This document shows positions 26,274-35,896 of a stretch of 64,000 bases of DNA, piece after piece. Under the pieces are notes generated by a model that had not been told where the DNA came from, searched no databases, and saw only the letters and a program-made list of their open reading frames with translations. Position 1 is the first letter of the stretch, and each line of letters opens with the position of its first letter. The DNA lies in the NCBI GenBank assembly GCA_040754075.1, contig JBFMDH010000009.1, positions 124,001-188,000 on the forward strand. The letters run 5' to 3'. The translations under genes and the position numbers were made by a program. The stretch comes from Acidobacteriota bacterium. Lineage in GTDB: Bacteria; Acidobacteriota; Blastocatellia; UBA7656.

Positions 26274-27077
26274 TCAAATTACCGTGGTGACGATTTCGCG
26301 TATGCTGCGTTGCAATTCGCTGTCGTCGGTAATCGGGCTGCTGATGGCGACCGTGCAGGCGGTATGCGGGTGAATGCCTTCGCTAATGAGTTGCGCTGCG
26401 TAAACCAATAGCCGCGTTGATACGCCTTCTTCGAGTCCATGCCCTTTCAGGTTACGAACCTTTTCGCCAATCAATACCAGGTCTTTTGCGGTCTGTTCAT
26501 CGACGCCGCCTTCGTGCATGACAATGTCTTTTTCAAGGGCAGCGGGCGGATAATCAAATTCCATTGCCACGAAACGCTGCCGGGTCGATTGCTTCAAATC
26601 CTTCAGAACGCTTTGATAGCCGGGGTTGTAAGAGACGACCAATAAGAATTCATCGGGTGCCTGTAAAATCGTGCCGCGTTTTTCAATCGGTAAAATGCGC
26701 CGGTCATCCGTCAAAGGGTGAATCAACACCAGCGTATCTTTGCGGGCTTCGACCACTTCATCGAGATAACAAATCGCCCCGTGTTTAACCGCGGTCGTCA
26801 GCGGTCCGTCATGCCAGATGGTATCGTCGCCTTCCAATAAGAAGCGTCCGACCAGGTCGGTTGCCGATAAATCTTCGTGACAGGCGACGGTAATCAGCGG
26901 GCGGTTCAACCTGTATGCCATGTGTTCGATGAAGCGCGTCTTGCCGCACCCCGTCGGCCCTTTGAGCATCACCGGCAGTTTGGCTTTATACGCGGCTTCA
27001 AAAAATTCCACTTCGTGGTCAACCGGCAAATAATAAGGCTCTTTTTTCAGAATATATTTTTCGATTGCTTGTTCCAT
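26274..27077 (-). CDS. CbbQ/NirQ/NorQ-family MoxR-like AAA ATPase
   Basis: This 267-residue ATPase has Walker [14 protein letters not shown], Walker [12 protein letters not shown], and the family phrase [17 protein letters not shown]-terminal region ([17 protein letters not shown]) is typical of the CbbQ/NirQ/NorQ/GpvN group. These ATPases activate metalloenzymes such as rubisco or NO reductase together with a VWA-domain partner. No such partner lies next to it here. The start is set at ATG 27077; a TTG at 27095 is possible. Confidence 0.85.
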   Translation of the reverse strand: MEQAIEKYILKKEPYYLPVDHEVEFFEAAYKAKLPVMLKGPTGCGKTRFIEHMAYRLNRPLITVACHEDLSATDLVGRFLLEGDDTIWHDGPLTTAVKHGAICYLDEVVEARKDTLVLIHPLTDDRRILPIEKRGTILQAPDEFLLVVSYNPGYQSVLKDLKQSTRQRFVAMEFDYPPAALEKDIVMHEGGVDEQTAKDLVLIGEKVRNLKGHGLEEGVSTRLLVYAAQLISEGIHPHTACTVAISSPITDDSELQRSIREIVTTVI

Positions 27078-27191
27078 TTCCCTCTCGGAATTCAAATTTC
27101 AGATTACTGAGCGAGTTCGCTATAATTCTAAGTTTCAAACTAAAGAATTGATGATAACATCTGGCTTTCGCGTGAGCCAATGAGGAGTAGG

Positions 27192-28304
27192 ATGAGAATC
27201 GCAGTAGCCATGAGCGGCGGCGTCGATAGTTCGGTTGCCTCCGCAATTTTAAAAGAACAAGGGTACGACGTCGTCGGTTTCACCATGCAACTGTGGAATC
27301 AACGTCGTAAGCTTGCGCCCGATGCCGAACCGCAGCCGTCGCGCTGTTGTTCGCTCGATGATGTCTACGATGCGCGGCGCGTCGCCACCGAAATGGGCTT
27401 TCCGTTTTATGTGCTCAATCTCGAAGACGAATTCGAGCGCGGCGTGGTGCGCCCGTTTGTTGAAGATTATCTGGCCGGTCGCACGCCGATTCCCTGTGTG
27501 TCGTGCAATACGAAATTGAAATTTGCCAGGCTGGTAAAAGTCGCAAGCGATGTCGGCGCAACCCAAGTCGCCACCGGACATTATGCCCGCGTGGAATATA
27601 ACCAGGCGCGAGAGCGATATATTTTGCGAAAGGGGCGCGACCTGGCAAAAGACCAGTCGTACTTTTTATTCGAGATGACGCAACGGCAACTTGCAGCGGC
27701 GGTCTTTCCACTGGGAGAGATGACCAAACTTGAGGTGCGCGAGATTGCCCGTCGCCTCAATCTCGACACCGCGGAAAAGGCGGAAAGCCAGGAAATCTGT
27801 TTTGTGCCCGATGGCAACTACGCGAAGTTTGTCGAAGATTATGCGAAGTACGAAATGCAGGTAGACGACGCCAAGACGCCCGCGATGAGCGAAGGCGAAA
27901 TCGTCACCACCGAAGGCGAAGTGGTTGGCGAACACGCGGGACTTCACAGGTTCACCATCGGACAGCGTCGCGGGATTGGTATTGCCGCGCCGGAACCGTT
28001 GTATGTCGTCAAAATCGATGTGCCGCGCAGTCAACTCATCGTCGGCAAAAAGCAGGATTTGTATGGCAAATCGTTTATTGCAAATGGCGTCAACTGGCTG
28101 TCATTAGCGCCACCCGATGCGCCGGTTCGCGCCAGCGTCCGCATACGCTATCGCGCACAGGAAGCGCCGGCAACAATTACGCCACTCGCAAGCGGCGAAG
28201 TGCGGGTTGAATTCGACGCGCCGCAGGCGGCGATTACCCCCGGTCAGGCGGCAGTCTTTTATGACGGCGATATGGTAGTCGGCGGCGGCTGGATTAAAGA
28301 ATAA
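27192..28304 (+). CDS. mnmA: tRNA-specific 2-thiouridylase
   Basis: This 370-residue enzyme adds the 2-thio group to wobble uridine 34 of Lys, Glu and Gln tRNAs. The PP-loop [13 protein letters not shown] opens the protein. The first catalytic cysteine lies in [11 protein letters not shown] and the second in [14 protein letters not shown]. The C-terminal region has [11 protein letters not shown]. The second ATG (27192) is chosen because GAGGAG lies 5 bases ahead; the first ATG at 27180 sits before that site. It diverges from the ATPase gene. Confidence 0.95.
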   Translation: MRIAVAMSGGVDSSVASAILKEQGYDVVGFTMQLWNQRRKLAPDAEPQPSRCCSLDDVYDARRVATEMGFPFYVLNLEDEFERGVVRPFVEDYLAGRTPIPCVSCNTKLKFARLVKVASDVGATQVATGHYARVEYNQARERYILRKGRDLAKDQSYFLFEMTQRQLAAAVFPLGEMTKLEVREIARRLNLDTAEKAESQEICFVPDGNYAKFVEDYAKYEMQVDDAKTPAMSEGEIVTTEGEVVGEHAGLHRFTIGQRRGIGIAAPEPLYVVKIDVPRSQLIVGKKQDLYGKSFIANGVNWLSLAPPDAPVRASVRIRYRAQEAPATITPLASGEVRVEFDAPQAAITPGQAAVFYDGDMVVGGGWIKE

Positions 28305-28356
28305 CTTTTGGGAATTTAATCTGGCGAAATCGAATTTACTGGTATTGGGTATTAAA

Positions 28357-28493
28357 TTCACCACAGGGTTTTTGAAGAAGGGGAGAAAGGGAGAAAAATT
28401 TTTCGCTGTTTCTTTTACATGAATTATCAAAATTCGGGTTTCACAAATTAAAAGGTTATTGTCTCCCCTTCTTCTTACAGTTTCTGTGGTGAA
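28357..28493. repeat. 137-bp palindromic intergenic element
   Basis: Outer arms TTCACCACAG (28357-28366) and CTGTGGTGAA (28484-28493) are perfect. Inner arms AAGAAGGGGAGA (28375-28386) and TCTCCCCTTCTT (28462-28473) are perfect over 12 bp. The element fills the gap between mnmA and dsbD and ends 20 bp before the dsbD ATG, so it may affect dsbD expression. Confidence 0.65.
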
Positions 28494-28512
28494 AAATTAA
28501 AATGAGGCTCCT

Positions 28513-30888
28513 ATGCAAAAAAGATTGATGATTGTGGTTGGTTTATTATTCGCGGTTGTATTCAGCGCGTCTCAGGTATCGGCGCAAATCGGGCAGGGCA
28601 GCGCCAGCGTTGTCAAAGCCAAAGGGTATATTTCACAGGACGGAGTAGCGGCGGGCAAAAAATTTAAACTCGCAGTTGAACTCGAAATTGCCGAAGGCTA
28701 TCACATCAATGGTCACATTCCATCCGAAGATTATCTGGTCGCCACCAATCTTAAATTGGAGCCGGTCGCCGGATTAAAATTTTCCGAGCCGAAATATCAA
28801 AAGCCCAAGTTGCAGAAATTTGACTTTTCGGAAAAAGAGTTGGCAGTGCTCGAAGGTAAATCCTTCATCATCGTTGAAGGCGAAGCCGAAAATAATTTGA
28901 AACCCGGCGATGCGACGCTTCGCGCAACCGTCACCGTGCAATCGTGCAATAACAATCTCTGTTTGCAGCCTGCGGATTTGAAACTTGAAATTCCGGTTAA
29001 ATTGGTTGCGGCTTCGCAAATCGCCAAAGAAATCAACGCCGAAGTTTTTGCCCAAGCTGCCACGCAGCAGGTTGATGATGGTTCGGTAGTGGCTTCTGCG
29101 ACGGCGACGAAACTCACGCAATTTGGCGGCGCGGAAAATAAAAACGAGATTGCCGCGAACCTCGAAAAATATGGCTTATTGCCCACACTATTCGTGATTT
29201 TCTGGGCGGGTGTGCTCTTGAATCTTACGCCCTGCGTTTATCCCATCATTCCCATCACCATCAGCTTTTTTGCCAATCAAGGCGGCGCACAAAAGCCAAG
29301 CCTCAAACGCACGTTTGCGATGTCGTCGCTTTACGTGTTGGGTATGGCGTTGACCTATTCGGTGCTTGGCGTGATTGCTTCACTCACCGGCGGACTGTTT
29401 GGCGCGCTCTTGCAAAGCCCAATCGTTTTAATCGGCATCGCGCTGTTGATGGTCGCATTGTCGCTTTCGATGTTCGGCGTTTATGAATTCAAACTGCCGG
29501 ACTCGCTCAACCGTTTAGCCAACAGCGGGCAACAATCAAAAAGCAGTCTCTTTTCGGCGCTGATGATGGGACTGACGATGGGCATTGTCGCTGCGCCTTG
29601 CATCGGTCCTTTCGTGGTTGCGTTGCTTGCTTTTGTCAGTTCAAAAGGCGACCCGTTTTTCGGCTTTTTACTGTTCTTCGTTTTGGCGCTCGGACTCGGC
29701 TTTCCGTTTATTTTCCTCGGCGCGTTTTCGGGTTCGCTGAAAGCATTGCCGCGTTCGGGGGTGTGGATGGTGACGGTTCGCAAAGTTTTTGGGTTGGTGT
29801 TAATCGGCATGGCTTTGTACTTCTTAAACCCGTTGATGGGCAAATGGGCAAGTTATGTGTTCGTCGCCTTCTTTGCGATTTCGGCTTTGTATCTATTGTT
29901 CGTTGAAGCCGGAAAAGCCCGTCCGGTGCAATTCGCCTGGGTGCTTCGCGCCTTGGGTGTTGCGGCAATCGGACTCGCGGTCTGGTTTGCCATTCCCGTA
30001 AAAGTCGGTGAAAGCATCAAGTGGCAACCCTACAGCGAACAGGCTCTGCTTGATGCGCAAAAGCAGGGCAAAGGCGTCATCATCGACACCTTTGCCGATT
30101 GGTGTATCCCCTGCAAAGAACTTGACCAACTCACTTTCACTGATGTGAATGTAAAAAGCGAAGCCGAAAAATTCATCACTTTGAAATTGGATTTGACCAC
30201 CGCCGATGAGGCTTCGGAAGCCGGACGCGCGAAAAATAAATTTGCCATTCGCGGCGTGCCGACGGTGTTGTTTCTGGATGCCAGAGGCGCGGAAATCCCG
30301 AACCTTAGACTCGAAGGTTTTGAGAAGCCCGATAAATTTTTGGCGCGCATGAAACAACTCGGTTCTGCGCCTGCGAACACCGAAGTCGCCAAAAACACGA
30401 CAACCGAAATGAAACCGGTGAGCGATGCCGCGCCCAATGGCGCATCGGGTGAAAGCGCAGGCGAACCCGCGCCGACACTTTCATTGAACGTGCTTGATGG
30501 CGGCAAAGTGGATTTGGCATCGCTCAAAGGCAAAGTGGTGCTTGTGGATTTCTGGGCGACCTGGTGTGTGCCATGTCTTTCGCAAATTCCTATCTTCAAT
30601 GATTTTTCGACGAATTATAAATCGCAAGGTTTCGAGATGCTCGGCATTTCGCTTGATGAAGAAGGCGCGGAAATCGTTAAGCCTTTTGTGAAAAAACAGA
30701 AGATGAATTACACCATCGCGGTTGGTGATGCGAAAGTTGCCGAAGCCTTTAAATTATCATCTGAAACCCCGCTGCCGGTGGCATTCCTGATTGATAAACA
30801 GGGGCGCATACGCTACACCCACAAAGGCACCAGCCCGAATGTGCGAGCCGAATTTGAAGCGCAAATCAAACAATTGCTCAGCGAATAA
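28513..30888 (+). CDS. dsbD: DsbD-type thiol:disulfide interchange protein with extra TlpA-like domain
   Basis: This 791-residue membrane protein moves electrons from cytoplasmic thioredoxin to the periplasm. Signal peptide 1-24; an N-terminal DsbD-alpha domain with Cys145 and Cys150; a CcdA-like core (about 220-495) with Cys241 (LTPCVYP) and Cys363 (APCIGP); a thioredoxin domain with DWCIPC (Cys531/534); and, beyond a disordered linker at 617-652, a second redoxin/TlpA domain with WATWCVPC (Cys685/688). E. coli DsbD ends after the first thioredoxin domain, so the final module is an addition that may reduce a dedicated client. Confidence 0.9.
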   Translation: MQKRLMIVVGLLFAVVFSASQVSAQIGQGSASVVKAKGYISQDGVAAGKKFKLAVELEIAEGYHINGHIPSEDYLVATNLKLEPVAGLKFSEPKYQKPKLQKFDFSEKELAVLEGKSFIIVEGEAENNLKPGDATLRATVTVQSCNNNLCLQPADLKLEIPVKLVAASQIAKEINAEVFAQAATQQVDDGSVVASATATKLTQFGGAENKNEIAANLEKYGLLPTLFVIFWAGVLLNLTPCVYPIIPITISFFANQGGAQKPSLKRTFAMSSLYVLGMALTYSVLGVIASLTGGLFGALLQSPIVLIGIALLMVALSLSMFGVYEFKLPDSLNRLANSGQQSKSSLFSALMMGLTMGIVAAPCIGPFVVALLAFVSSKGDPFFGFLLFFVLALGLGFPFIFLGAFSGSLKALPRSGVWMVTVRKVFGLVLIGMALYFLNPLMGKWASYVFVAFFAISALYLLFVEAGKARPVQFAWVLRALGVAAIGLAVWFAIPVKVGESIKWQPYSEQALLDAQKQGKGVIIDTFADWCIPCKELDQLTFTDVNVKSEAEKFITLKLDLTTADEASEAGRAKNKFAIRGVPTVLFLDARGAEIPNLRLEGFEKPDKFLARMKQLGSAPANTEVAKNTTTEMKPVSDAAPNGASGESAGEPAPTLSLNVLDGGKVDLASLKGKVVLVDFWATWCVPCLSQIPIFNDFSTNYKSQGFEMLGISLDEEGAEIVKPFVKKQKMNYTIAVGDAKVAEAFKLSSETPLPVAFLIDKQGRIRYTHKGTSPNVRAEFEAQIKQLLSE

Positions 30889-30905
30889 GCAGCGTTGGGA
30901 AGTAA

Positions 30906-30968
30906 GTTGAGGAAGCGGTCTTTGACCGCGACATTTAATGAAACGCGGTCAAAGACCGCTTCCTCAAC
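30906..30968. repeat. 25-bp perfect inverted repeat with GCGGTC-TTT-GACCGC arms
   Basis: 30906-30930 and 30944-30968 are perfect reverse complements over 25 bp with a 13-nt loop. Each arm itself contains the GCGGTC-n3-GACCGC palindrome. It sits between the convergent dsbD and methyltransferase genes and probably also stops transcription in both directions. Confidence 0.85.
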
Positions 30969-30993
30969 GGTTGCTTAATCATCAATCCGATAA

Positions 30994-31692
30994 TTATCGT
31001 TCCATACAGTTCGCGTCCGCTTCATTCAATGATGAAGCACTCTTTGCGGGCTTCTCGAAAATCAGAAAGTACATCTGCTTGCCATACTCCGCATCGTAAA
31101 AACCGGGGCGGCTCTCTTTAAAAACGAATCCGTTGCGGGCAATCTCTTCGCGCACTAACCGTTCGGGAATCACATGCAACCGGTGATATTCGGTTCGCGC
31201 TCTGCCTTCGGGTCCTTGACCATCAATCAATACCAGACGCCCACCGGGTTTTAAGGCGCGAAACACCGCCTGCATGGTCTGATGGTATTCGCGAAATTCG
31301 TGATAGGTGTCAACAATCAAAACCGCGTCGAGGTCACCCGGCAATCGCGGGTCGGCGCTTTCGCCGAGAACCGGTTCCACCTGTTCGAGTTTTTCCTGGG
31401 CTTTGCGTTCGCGCACTTTTTCAAGCGCCTCCGCGTCGATATCTACTGCATAAACTTTGCCGGTTGCGCCAACCCGCGCCGCCAGCCGGAAGGTAAAATA
31501 ACCGCGACCGCAACCGATATCGGCAACGCGACTTCCGGCTTTGACGCCCATCGCGTCCATAACTTCACCGGGTCTTTGCCAGGTGTCGCGTTTGCGGCTG
31601 CGTTCGGTTTCCTGCGAACCCGCGACGGACATTGACACAACGCTAACGCTTATCAAAAAGCAGACGATGAGAATCAGTTTTTGAACCTTCAT
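30994..31692 (-). CDS. Exported SAM-dependent methyltransferase-like protein
   Basis: This 232-residue protein has a class I methyltransferase fold: motif I VADIGCGRGYFTFRLA, acidic motif II VYAVDIDAEAL, and LKPGGRLVLIDGQGPEG. It begins with a convincing signal peptide (residues 1-25, ending SVAGSQ). The ATG at 31692 follows GGAGGT. An exported methyltransferase is unusual, because SAM is cytoplasmic. Similar proteins with signal peptides are known from Acidobacteria and Planctomycetes, but their substrates are unknown. Confidence 0.82.
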   Translation of the reverse strand: MKVQKLILIVCFLISVSVVSMSVAGSQETERSRKRDTWQRPGEVMDAMGVKAGSRVADIGCGRGYFTFRLAARVGATGKVYAVDIDAEALEKVRERKAQEKLEQVEPVLGESADPRLPGDLDAVLIVDTYHEFREYHQTMQAVFRALKPGGRLVLIDGQGPEGRARTEYHRLHVIPERLVREEIARNGFVFKESRPGFYDAEYGKQMYFLIFEKPAKSASSLNEADANCMER

Positions 31693-31755
31693 CTGAAATG
31701 ACCTCCGATTGGAAAGGCTGGGTCGGGAATTGGTTTGAGTCGGGTGACTCCTGAG

Positions 31756-32442
31756 TTACCCGATAAATTTATATCCGACACGATGAACGGTCAAAATATA
31801 TTCGGGTTCATTTGGGACGGTTTCAATTTTATGACGCAAACGGGCGATGTGATTATCGACGGTTCGCGTAATCGGATAGTTTTCATAGCCCCAGATTTTA
31901 TCCAGCAATTCATCGCGGGTGATGGTTTCGCCGCGATGGCGAATGAAATATTTCATCAACTCAAATTCGCGCGGCGACAGCTCAAGGGGTTCGCCTTTTT
32001 TTGAGGCGAGATATTTTTTGAAATTCAATTCGATGTCGCCAAACCGGTAGGTTTCCAAATCGCTCACCAGTTTGGCGGCGCGTCTGAGATGCGCCCGCAC
32101 CCGCGCCAGCAGTTCATTGATGCTGAACGGTTTGGTCACATAATCATCGGCGCCGATTTCAAGACCTAAAATTTTATCAATCTCCTGCCCGCGCGCCGTG
32201 AGCATCAGGATGGGCGTATCCATGCCGAGACTGCGTAGTTCGCGACAAACATCCAAACCGCTTTTTTTCGGCAACATCACATCGAGCAAAATCAAATTCG
32301 GTTTATCTTTTAAGGCGCGAGAGACGCCCGCTTCGCCATCAACTGCCGAGATGACTTCATACCCTTCGTATTCAAGATTGTCCTGCAATCCTAAAATCAT
32401 GCTCGGTTCATCTTCGATGATTAAAATTTTTTGCGTAGTCAT
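31756..32442 (-). CDS. OmpR/PhoB-family response regulator
   Basis: This 228-residue regulator has an N-terminal receiver (IIEDEPSM; phospho-Asp in LILLDVMLP; Lys in YVTKPFSINEL). The C-terminal winged-helix DNA-binding domain has LSPREFELMKYFIRHRGE and TRTVDNHIARLRHKIE. It follows the histidine kinase gene on the same strand. The ATG at 32442 is used; a GTG at 32454 overlaps the kinase stop (TAGTG), so coupled translation from there is also possible. Confidence 0.92.
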   Translation of the reverse strand: MTTQKILIIEDEPSMILGLQDNLEYEGYEVISAVDGEAGVSRALKDKPNLILLDVMLPKKSGLDVCRELRSLGMDTPILMLTARGQEIDKILGLEIGADDYVTKPFSINELLARVRAHLRRAAKLVSDLETYRFGDIELNFKKYLASKKGEPLELSPREFELMKYFIRHRGETITRDELLDKIWGYENYPITRTVDNHIARLRHKIETVPNEPEYILTVHRVGYKFIG

Positions 32443-32453
32443 AGGGTTTCTCA

Positions 32454-34283
32454 CTACACGGTTATTTTTTCAGCCGGTTCGTTCACCACCTGGTTGTCTG
32501 GAAGCGTTGCAGATTCGCTTCGTTTGATTGGAATGGCGATGATAAAGCGGCTGCCTTTGCCCAGGGCGCTTTCAACACGAATCTCGCCGCCGTGCGCTTC
32601 GACGATATGTTTGACGATGGACAGTCCGAGTCCGCTGCCTTTGGTGTCATGCACCAGACCATCACTGACGCGATAAAATTTTTCAAAAATCTTTTTCTGT
32701 TCGTTGCGGGCAATGCCGATGCCACTATCGCGGACTTCGATGATGATGGAATCGTCCTGCCGGTAAGCCCGTACCGCTATATGTTTGGTTTCGGGCGAAT
32801 ATTTAACCGCGTTGTTCAATAGATTGAGTAATGCCTGAGCCATCGCGTCGCGGTCAATCAGCGTAACCGGCAGGTTCGTTTGAATATCGGTCTGGAGTTC
32901 AAATCCCGCGCTGATGATTTGATATTCATAACTGCTGATGACTTCGTTGATGATGTCTGCGAGATTGCCTTCGACAAAATTATAGTCGCGTTTGCCCGCT
33001 TCGATTTTGGAAAAGTCCAGAATGTTATTGATGAGTTGGGTGAGTCTGCGGCTTTCATTGTTGATAATTCGGTAATATTCCTTAGCTTTTTCGGGGCTTT
33101 TAAGGCGTCCGAGTTCGAGGGTCTCGGCAAACAATCGAATGAGCGAGAGCGGCGTTTTGAGTTCGTGCGAGACATTCGAGACGAATGCCGATTTTGCCTG
33201 CGCCAGTCTGATTTCGCGGGTGATGGCGCGCAAAGTCAAAACGATGCCACACACCAGCAGCGCAAAAACGAAGGCGTTGATGATGAGGTTTTGCCGGAAA
33301 TTATTTTTTGCCAGTTCATCGAGAGTGATGTTTTTATAGCTGATGACCAGTTCGTATTTCGGCACGATGGGCGCAAAGGGAATGGCGACCTCGTAATTTT
33401 TTACCTCATCGCGACTGCTATAAAGCGCCTTGCCGTTTTCATCAAAGAGCATCAATGCCAGTTCATATTCTTTTTCAACTTCATCGGAATCGCGTTTCAT
33501 TTCGGCGACCACTTCGGGAAAAATAATGTCGGTGAGGTAGGAAAAATTCACGGTTAAGCCTGCAAAGCCATACTCTCTGGTTTCCAAAAGAGTCATGCCG
33601 CATTCCGGGCAATGCCCCGGTTTATCGAACGGTTTATCGTGTTGATTGCAATAACAGGGCGGGCAGGCGTAATACTTTTTGAGTTCCGTTCCGTCAAATA
33701 AAGGGGCGACCAAAACCACCGACGACGGTTTTCGGGGAGTGGATTGCAGACATTCGGCTTCGGCTACATAAGCGCGGGTTTTGCTGTTGAGGGCTTTTTG
33801 CGTGGCAAAGCCTTCGGTGAAATAGCGGTTGATGCAACCGGTCGCCGAATTGCTGACGAAATGCCCGCCTATCCAGTAACCTGAACCGTTGGTGGTGTGC
33901 AGCACTGAAAAGGCGTTGGTTTGCGAAGGGCGATAGATTTGCGCGAACAGGTTGTCGATTTCCTTATGGGTTTCGAGCAGCGCGATGAAGCGTTTATCGA
34001 GTTGTTCCCAGTTCTGTTGTTTGAGTTCTTCGGGCGGGATTTGTTTGGCAAGAGTGACCGCGTAATCTTCGAGTTTCTCTTTGACCCGTTTGGTAAAGCG
34101 TTGCAGGGTTTGTCGCAGATTTTCACTGACGGCAGCTTTGGTCTTTTTCTGCAATTCATTGAGCGAGCGGTATTGAATCAGCGAAATCAGGATAGTCGGC
34201 AACAAAATGGCAGTGATGGCAATGGTCGTGAGTTTCACCCACGTCCATCTTGACGCATCTTTATGCAGACGATTCCACAACAT
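32454..34283 (-). CDS. Sensor histidine kinase with cysteine-rich heavy-metal-binding motif
   Basis: This 609-residue kinase starts at the ATG at 34283; a TTG at 34367 would add 28 residues. A transmembrane segment lies near 18-37 and another near 334-351, leaving a large outer sensor region between. At residues 205-234 that region holds CPPCxC and then PGxCPxCxM (Cys207, 210, 212, 225, 228), resembling the heavy-metal-binding domain seen in copper efflux proteins. The kinase core has SHELKTPLSLIRLF (His373), an N box, DSGIGI and GSGLGLSIVKHIVEAHGG. It is followed by its regulator. The cue is probably a metal, but this is inferred. Confidence 0.88.
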   Translation of the reverse strand: MLWNRLHKDASRWTWVKLTTIAITAILLPTILISLIQYRSLNELQKKTKAAVSENLRQTLQRFTKRVKEKLEDYAVTLAKQIPPEELKQQNWEQLDKRFIALLETHKEIDNLFAQIYRPSQTNAFSVLHTTNGSGYWIGGHFVSNSATGCINRYFTEGFATQKALNSKTRAYVAEAECLQSTPRKPSSVVLVAPLFDGTELKKYYACPPCYCNQHDKPFDKPGHCPECGMTLLETREYGFAGLTVNFSYLTDIIFPEVVAEMKRDSDEVEKEYELALMLFDENGKALYSSRDEVKNYEVAIPFAPIVPKYELVISYKNITLDELAKNNFRQNLIINAFVFALLVCGIVLTLRAITREIRLAQAKSAFVSNVSHELKTPLSLIRLFAETLELGRLKSPEKAKEYYRIINNESRRLTQLINNILDFSKIEAGKRDYNFVEGNLADIINEVISSYEYQIISAGFELQTDIQTNLPVTLIDRDAMAQALLNLLNNAVKYSPETKHIAVRAYRQDDSIIIEVRDSGIGIARNEQKKIFEKFYRVSDGLVHDTKGSGLGLSIVKHIVEAHGGEIRVESALGKGSRFIIAIPIKRSESATLPDNQVVNEPAEKITV

Positions 34284-34367
34284 CCGCCCCAGTATATAAC
34301 CAAATCGCCGGAAAATATGTACACAAGCGGTAAGGAGTTGTAAAAAATTGTATCGGGATTTGAGCAA

Positions 34368-34727
34368 TTGCTAACAGATGATAATTTGACGAACCCGGAG
34401 CAATTGCATATAACCCAAAGTATAATTTTGTGGCTTATTGCAATCGTTAGATTTGATAAATATTTTGATTGGTTTTCAGAGCAGACGTCATTGATGATCT
34501 TACCTTTATTAATCGCGGTTACGTTTATCGTCGCGGGAGGCATTTTAATCCGCAGTGCCAGAAAATCGCTGTCAACCGGAAAAGCCGAAACTGATGAAAA
34601 TGATATCTTTTACAAAGCACATCAACCTATTCGCTTTTTCATATTCATCATTGCGCAAATAGTTTTTGGTTGTCTTCTGGTTCTTGCGGGCTTGGCGCTC
34701 ATTGTCGCATCATTTCACGTCCGCTAA
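34368..34727 (+). CDS. Hypothetical membrane protein
   Basis: This frame of up to 119 codons encodes three hydrophobic segments (SIILWLIAIV; LMILPLLIAVTFIVAGGIL; FFIFIIAQIVFGCLLVLAGL), with the motif RSARKSLSTGKAETDEND between the second and third. The annotated start is a TTG; the first ATG is at 34494 and would give a two-segment protein. No family is recognised. It diverges from the metal-motif kinase. Confidence 0.5.
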   Translation: MLTDDNLTNPEQLHITQSIILWLIAIVRFDKYFDWFSEQTSLMILPLLIAVTFIVAGGILIRSARKSLSTGKAETDENDIFYKAHQPIRFFIFIIAQIVFGCLLVLAGLALIVASFHVR

Positions 34728-34961
34728 ATCGGTAAGCTTTCAACCGCGCGACTGCGACAGTAGAGGAAGCGGTATGGAACTACGGGAGGGAATGCTTCAG
34801 TTTTGCAACACACCTGTTAGAGAAGGTGATTGCCTGAACGCGATTTCGCTTGGTTCAGTATTCAACTGTAGCCGATATGAATGGCAGCAGATTTTGGCGT
34901 AGTCGAGGCTATCGTTCGACGTAGAAATAATCGGTTTATGAAATTAGCAAATGGAGGATTG

Positions 34962-35726
34962 ATGAAAAAGGGTTTAATGATAACGATAATGTTAGTGGTC
35001 GGCTTAGTGTTACTCTTGCCGCTCAATCATCTCGCGCAGCAGCAACAACCGCAGGGCGACCCGAAGCTCACAGAAGTCTGGAAGCCGGTGCCGCCAATCA
35101 TCACGCCGGGCGTCGGAACCGCTCCACCATCTGATGCCATCGTCTTATTTTCTGGAAAAGACCTCTCCGAATGGCAACATGTAGAGGGCGGCGCGCCTGC
35201 GAAATGGCGAGTCGCGGGAGGCGCTTTTACGGTCGTCAAAGGCACCGGCAATATTCGCACCAAACGTGGATTCGGTGATTGCCAACTGCACATCGAATGG
35301 CGTACCCCTGCAAAAGTTGAAAGCGAAGGGCAGGGACGAGGCAACAGCGGCGTTTTTCTGCAAAGCCGTTATGAAGTTCAGGTCTTGGATTCTTACAACA
35401 ACGTCACCTACTCGAACGGGCAGGCGGCAAGCATTTACAAACAACACATTCCGCTCGTCAACGCCAGCCGCAAACCGGGCGACTGGCAAACCTATGACAT
35501 TTTCTTCCGCGCTCCGCGCTTTGCCGAAAACGGCACGGTGGCAACTCCGGGATACATCACCGTGATACATAACGGCGTGCTCGTTCAAGACCACGTTGAG
35601 TTGAAAGGCAACACCGTTTACATCGGTCAACCGGCATATGAAAAACACAGTCTCAAGGAACCCATTGAACTTCAGGATCACGGCAATCCCCTCAGCTATC
35701 GCAACATCTGGATACGCGAGTTGTAA
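34962..35726 (+). CDS. Secreted DUF1080 (3-keto-disaccharide hydrolase-like) protein
   Basis: This 254-residue protein starts at the ATG at 34962, which follows GGAGG. It has a hydrophobic signal segment (about residues 5-24). The concanavalin-like DUF1080 fold is recognised from VLFSGKDLSEWQHVEGG, GFGDCQLHIEWRTP, GNSGVFLQSRYEVQVLDSY (in part) and the ending YRNIWIREL. Family members bind or hydrolyse 3-keto-glycosides outside the cytoplasm. A strong hairpin follows the stop. Confidence 0.87.
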   Translation: MKKGLMITIMLVVGLVLLLPLNHLAQQQQPQGDPKLTEVWKPVPPIITPGVGTAPPSDAIVLFSGKDLSEWQHVEGGAPAKWRVAGGAFTVVKGTGNIRTKRGFGDCQLHIEWRTPAKVESEGQGRGNSGVFLQSRYEVQVLDSYNNVTYSNGQAASIYKQHIPLVNASRKPGDWQTYDIFFRAPRFAENGTVATPGYITVIHNGVLVQDHVELKGNTVYIGQPAYEKHSLKEPIELQDHGNPLSYRNIWIREL

Positions 35727-35813
35727 CCGGTAGCCGGTTAAACAGAGCGTCCCGGAGACGCAAGGGAAATATGTTCATCCTTCGCCCTTTCAAGAGAAGG
35801 GCATGAAATTAAG

Positions 35814-35880
35814 ACCGAAAGCGCCGACATCGAGGTTGGCAATCGTGAAATCTGCGATGTCGGCGCTTTCGGTAAAATTT
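35814..35880 (+). terminator. Strong hairpin terminator after the DUF1080 gene
   Basis: 35814-35832 and 35855-35873 are perfect 19-bp reverse complements with a 22-nt loop, followed by AAAATTTTTTTC. It ends 24 bp before the next gene. Confidence 0.75.
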
Positions 35881-35896
35881 TTTTCTTTACCACGCT

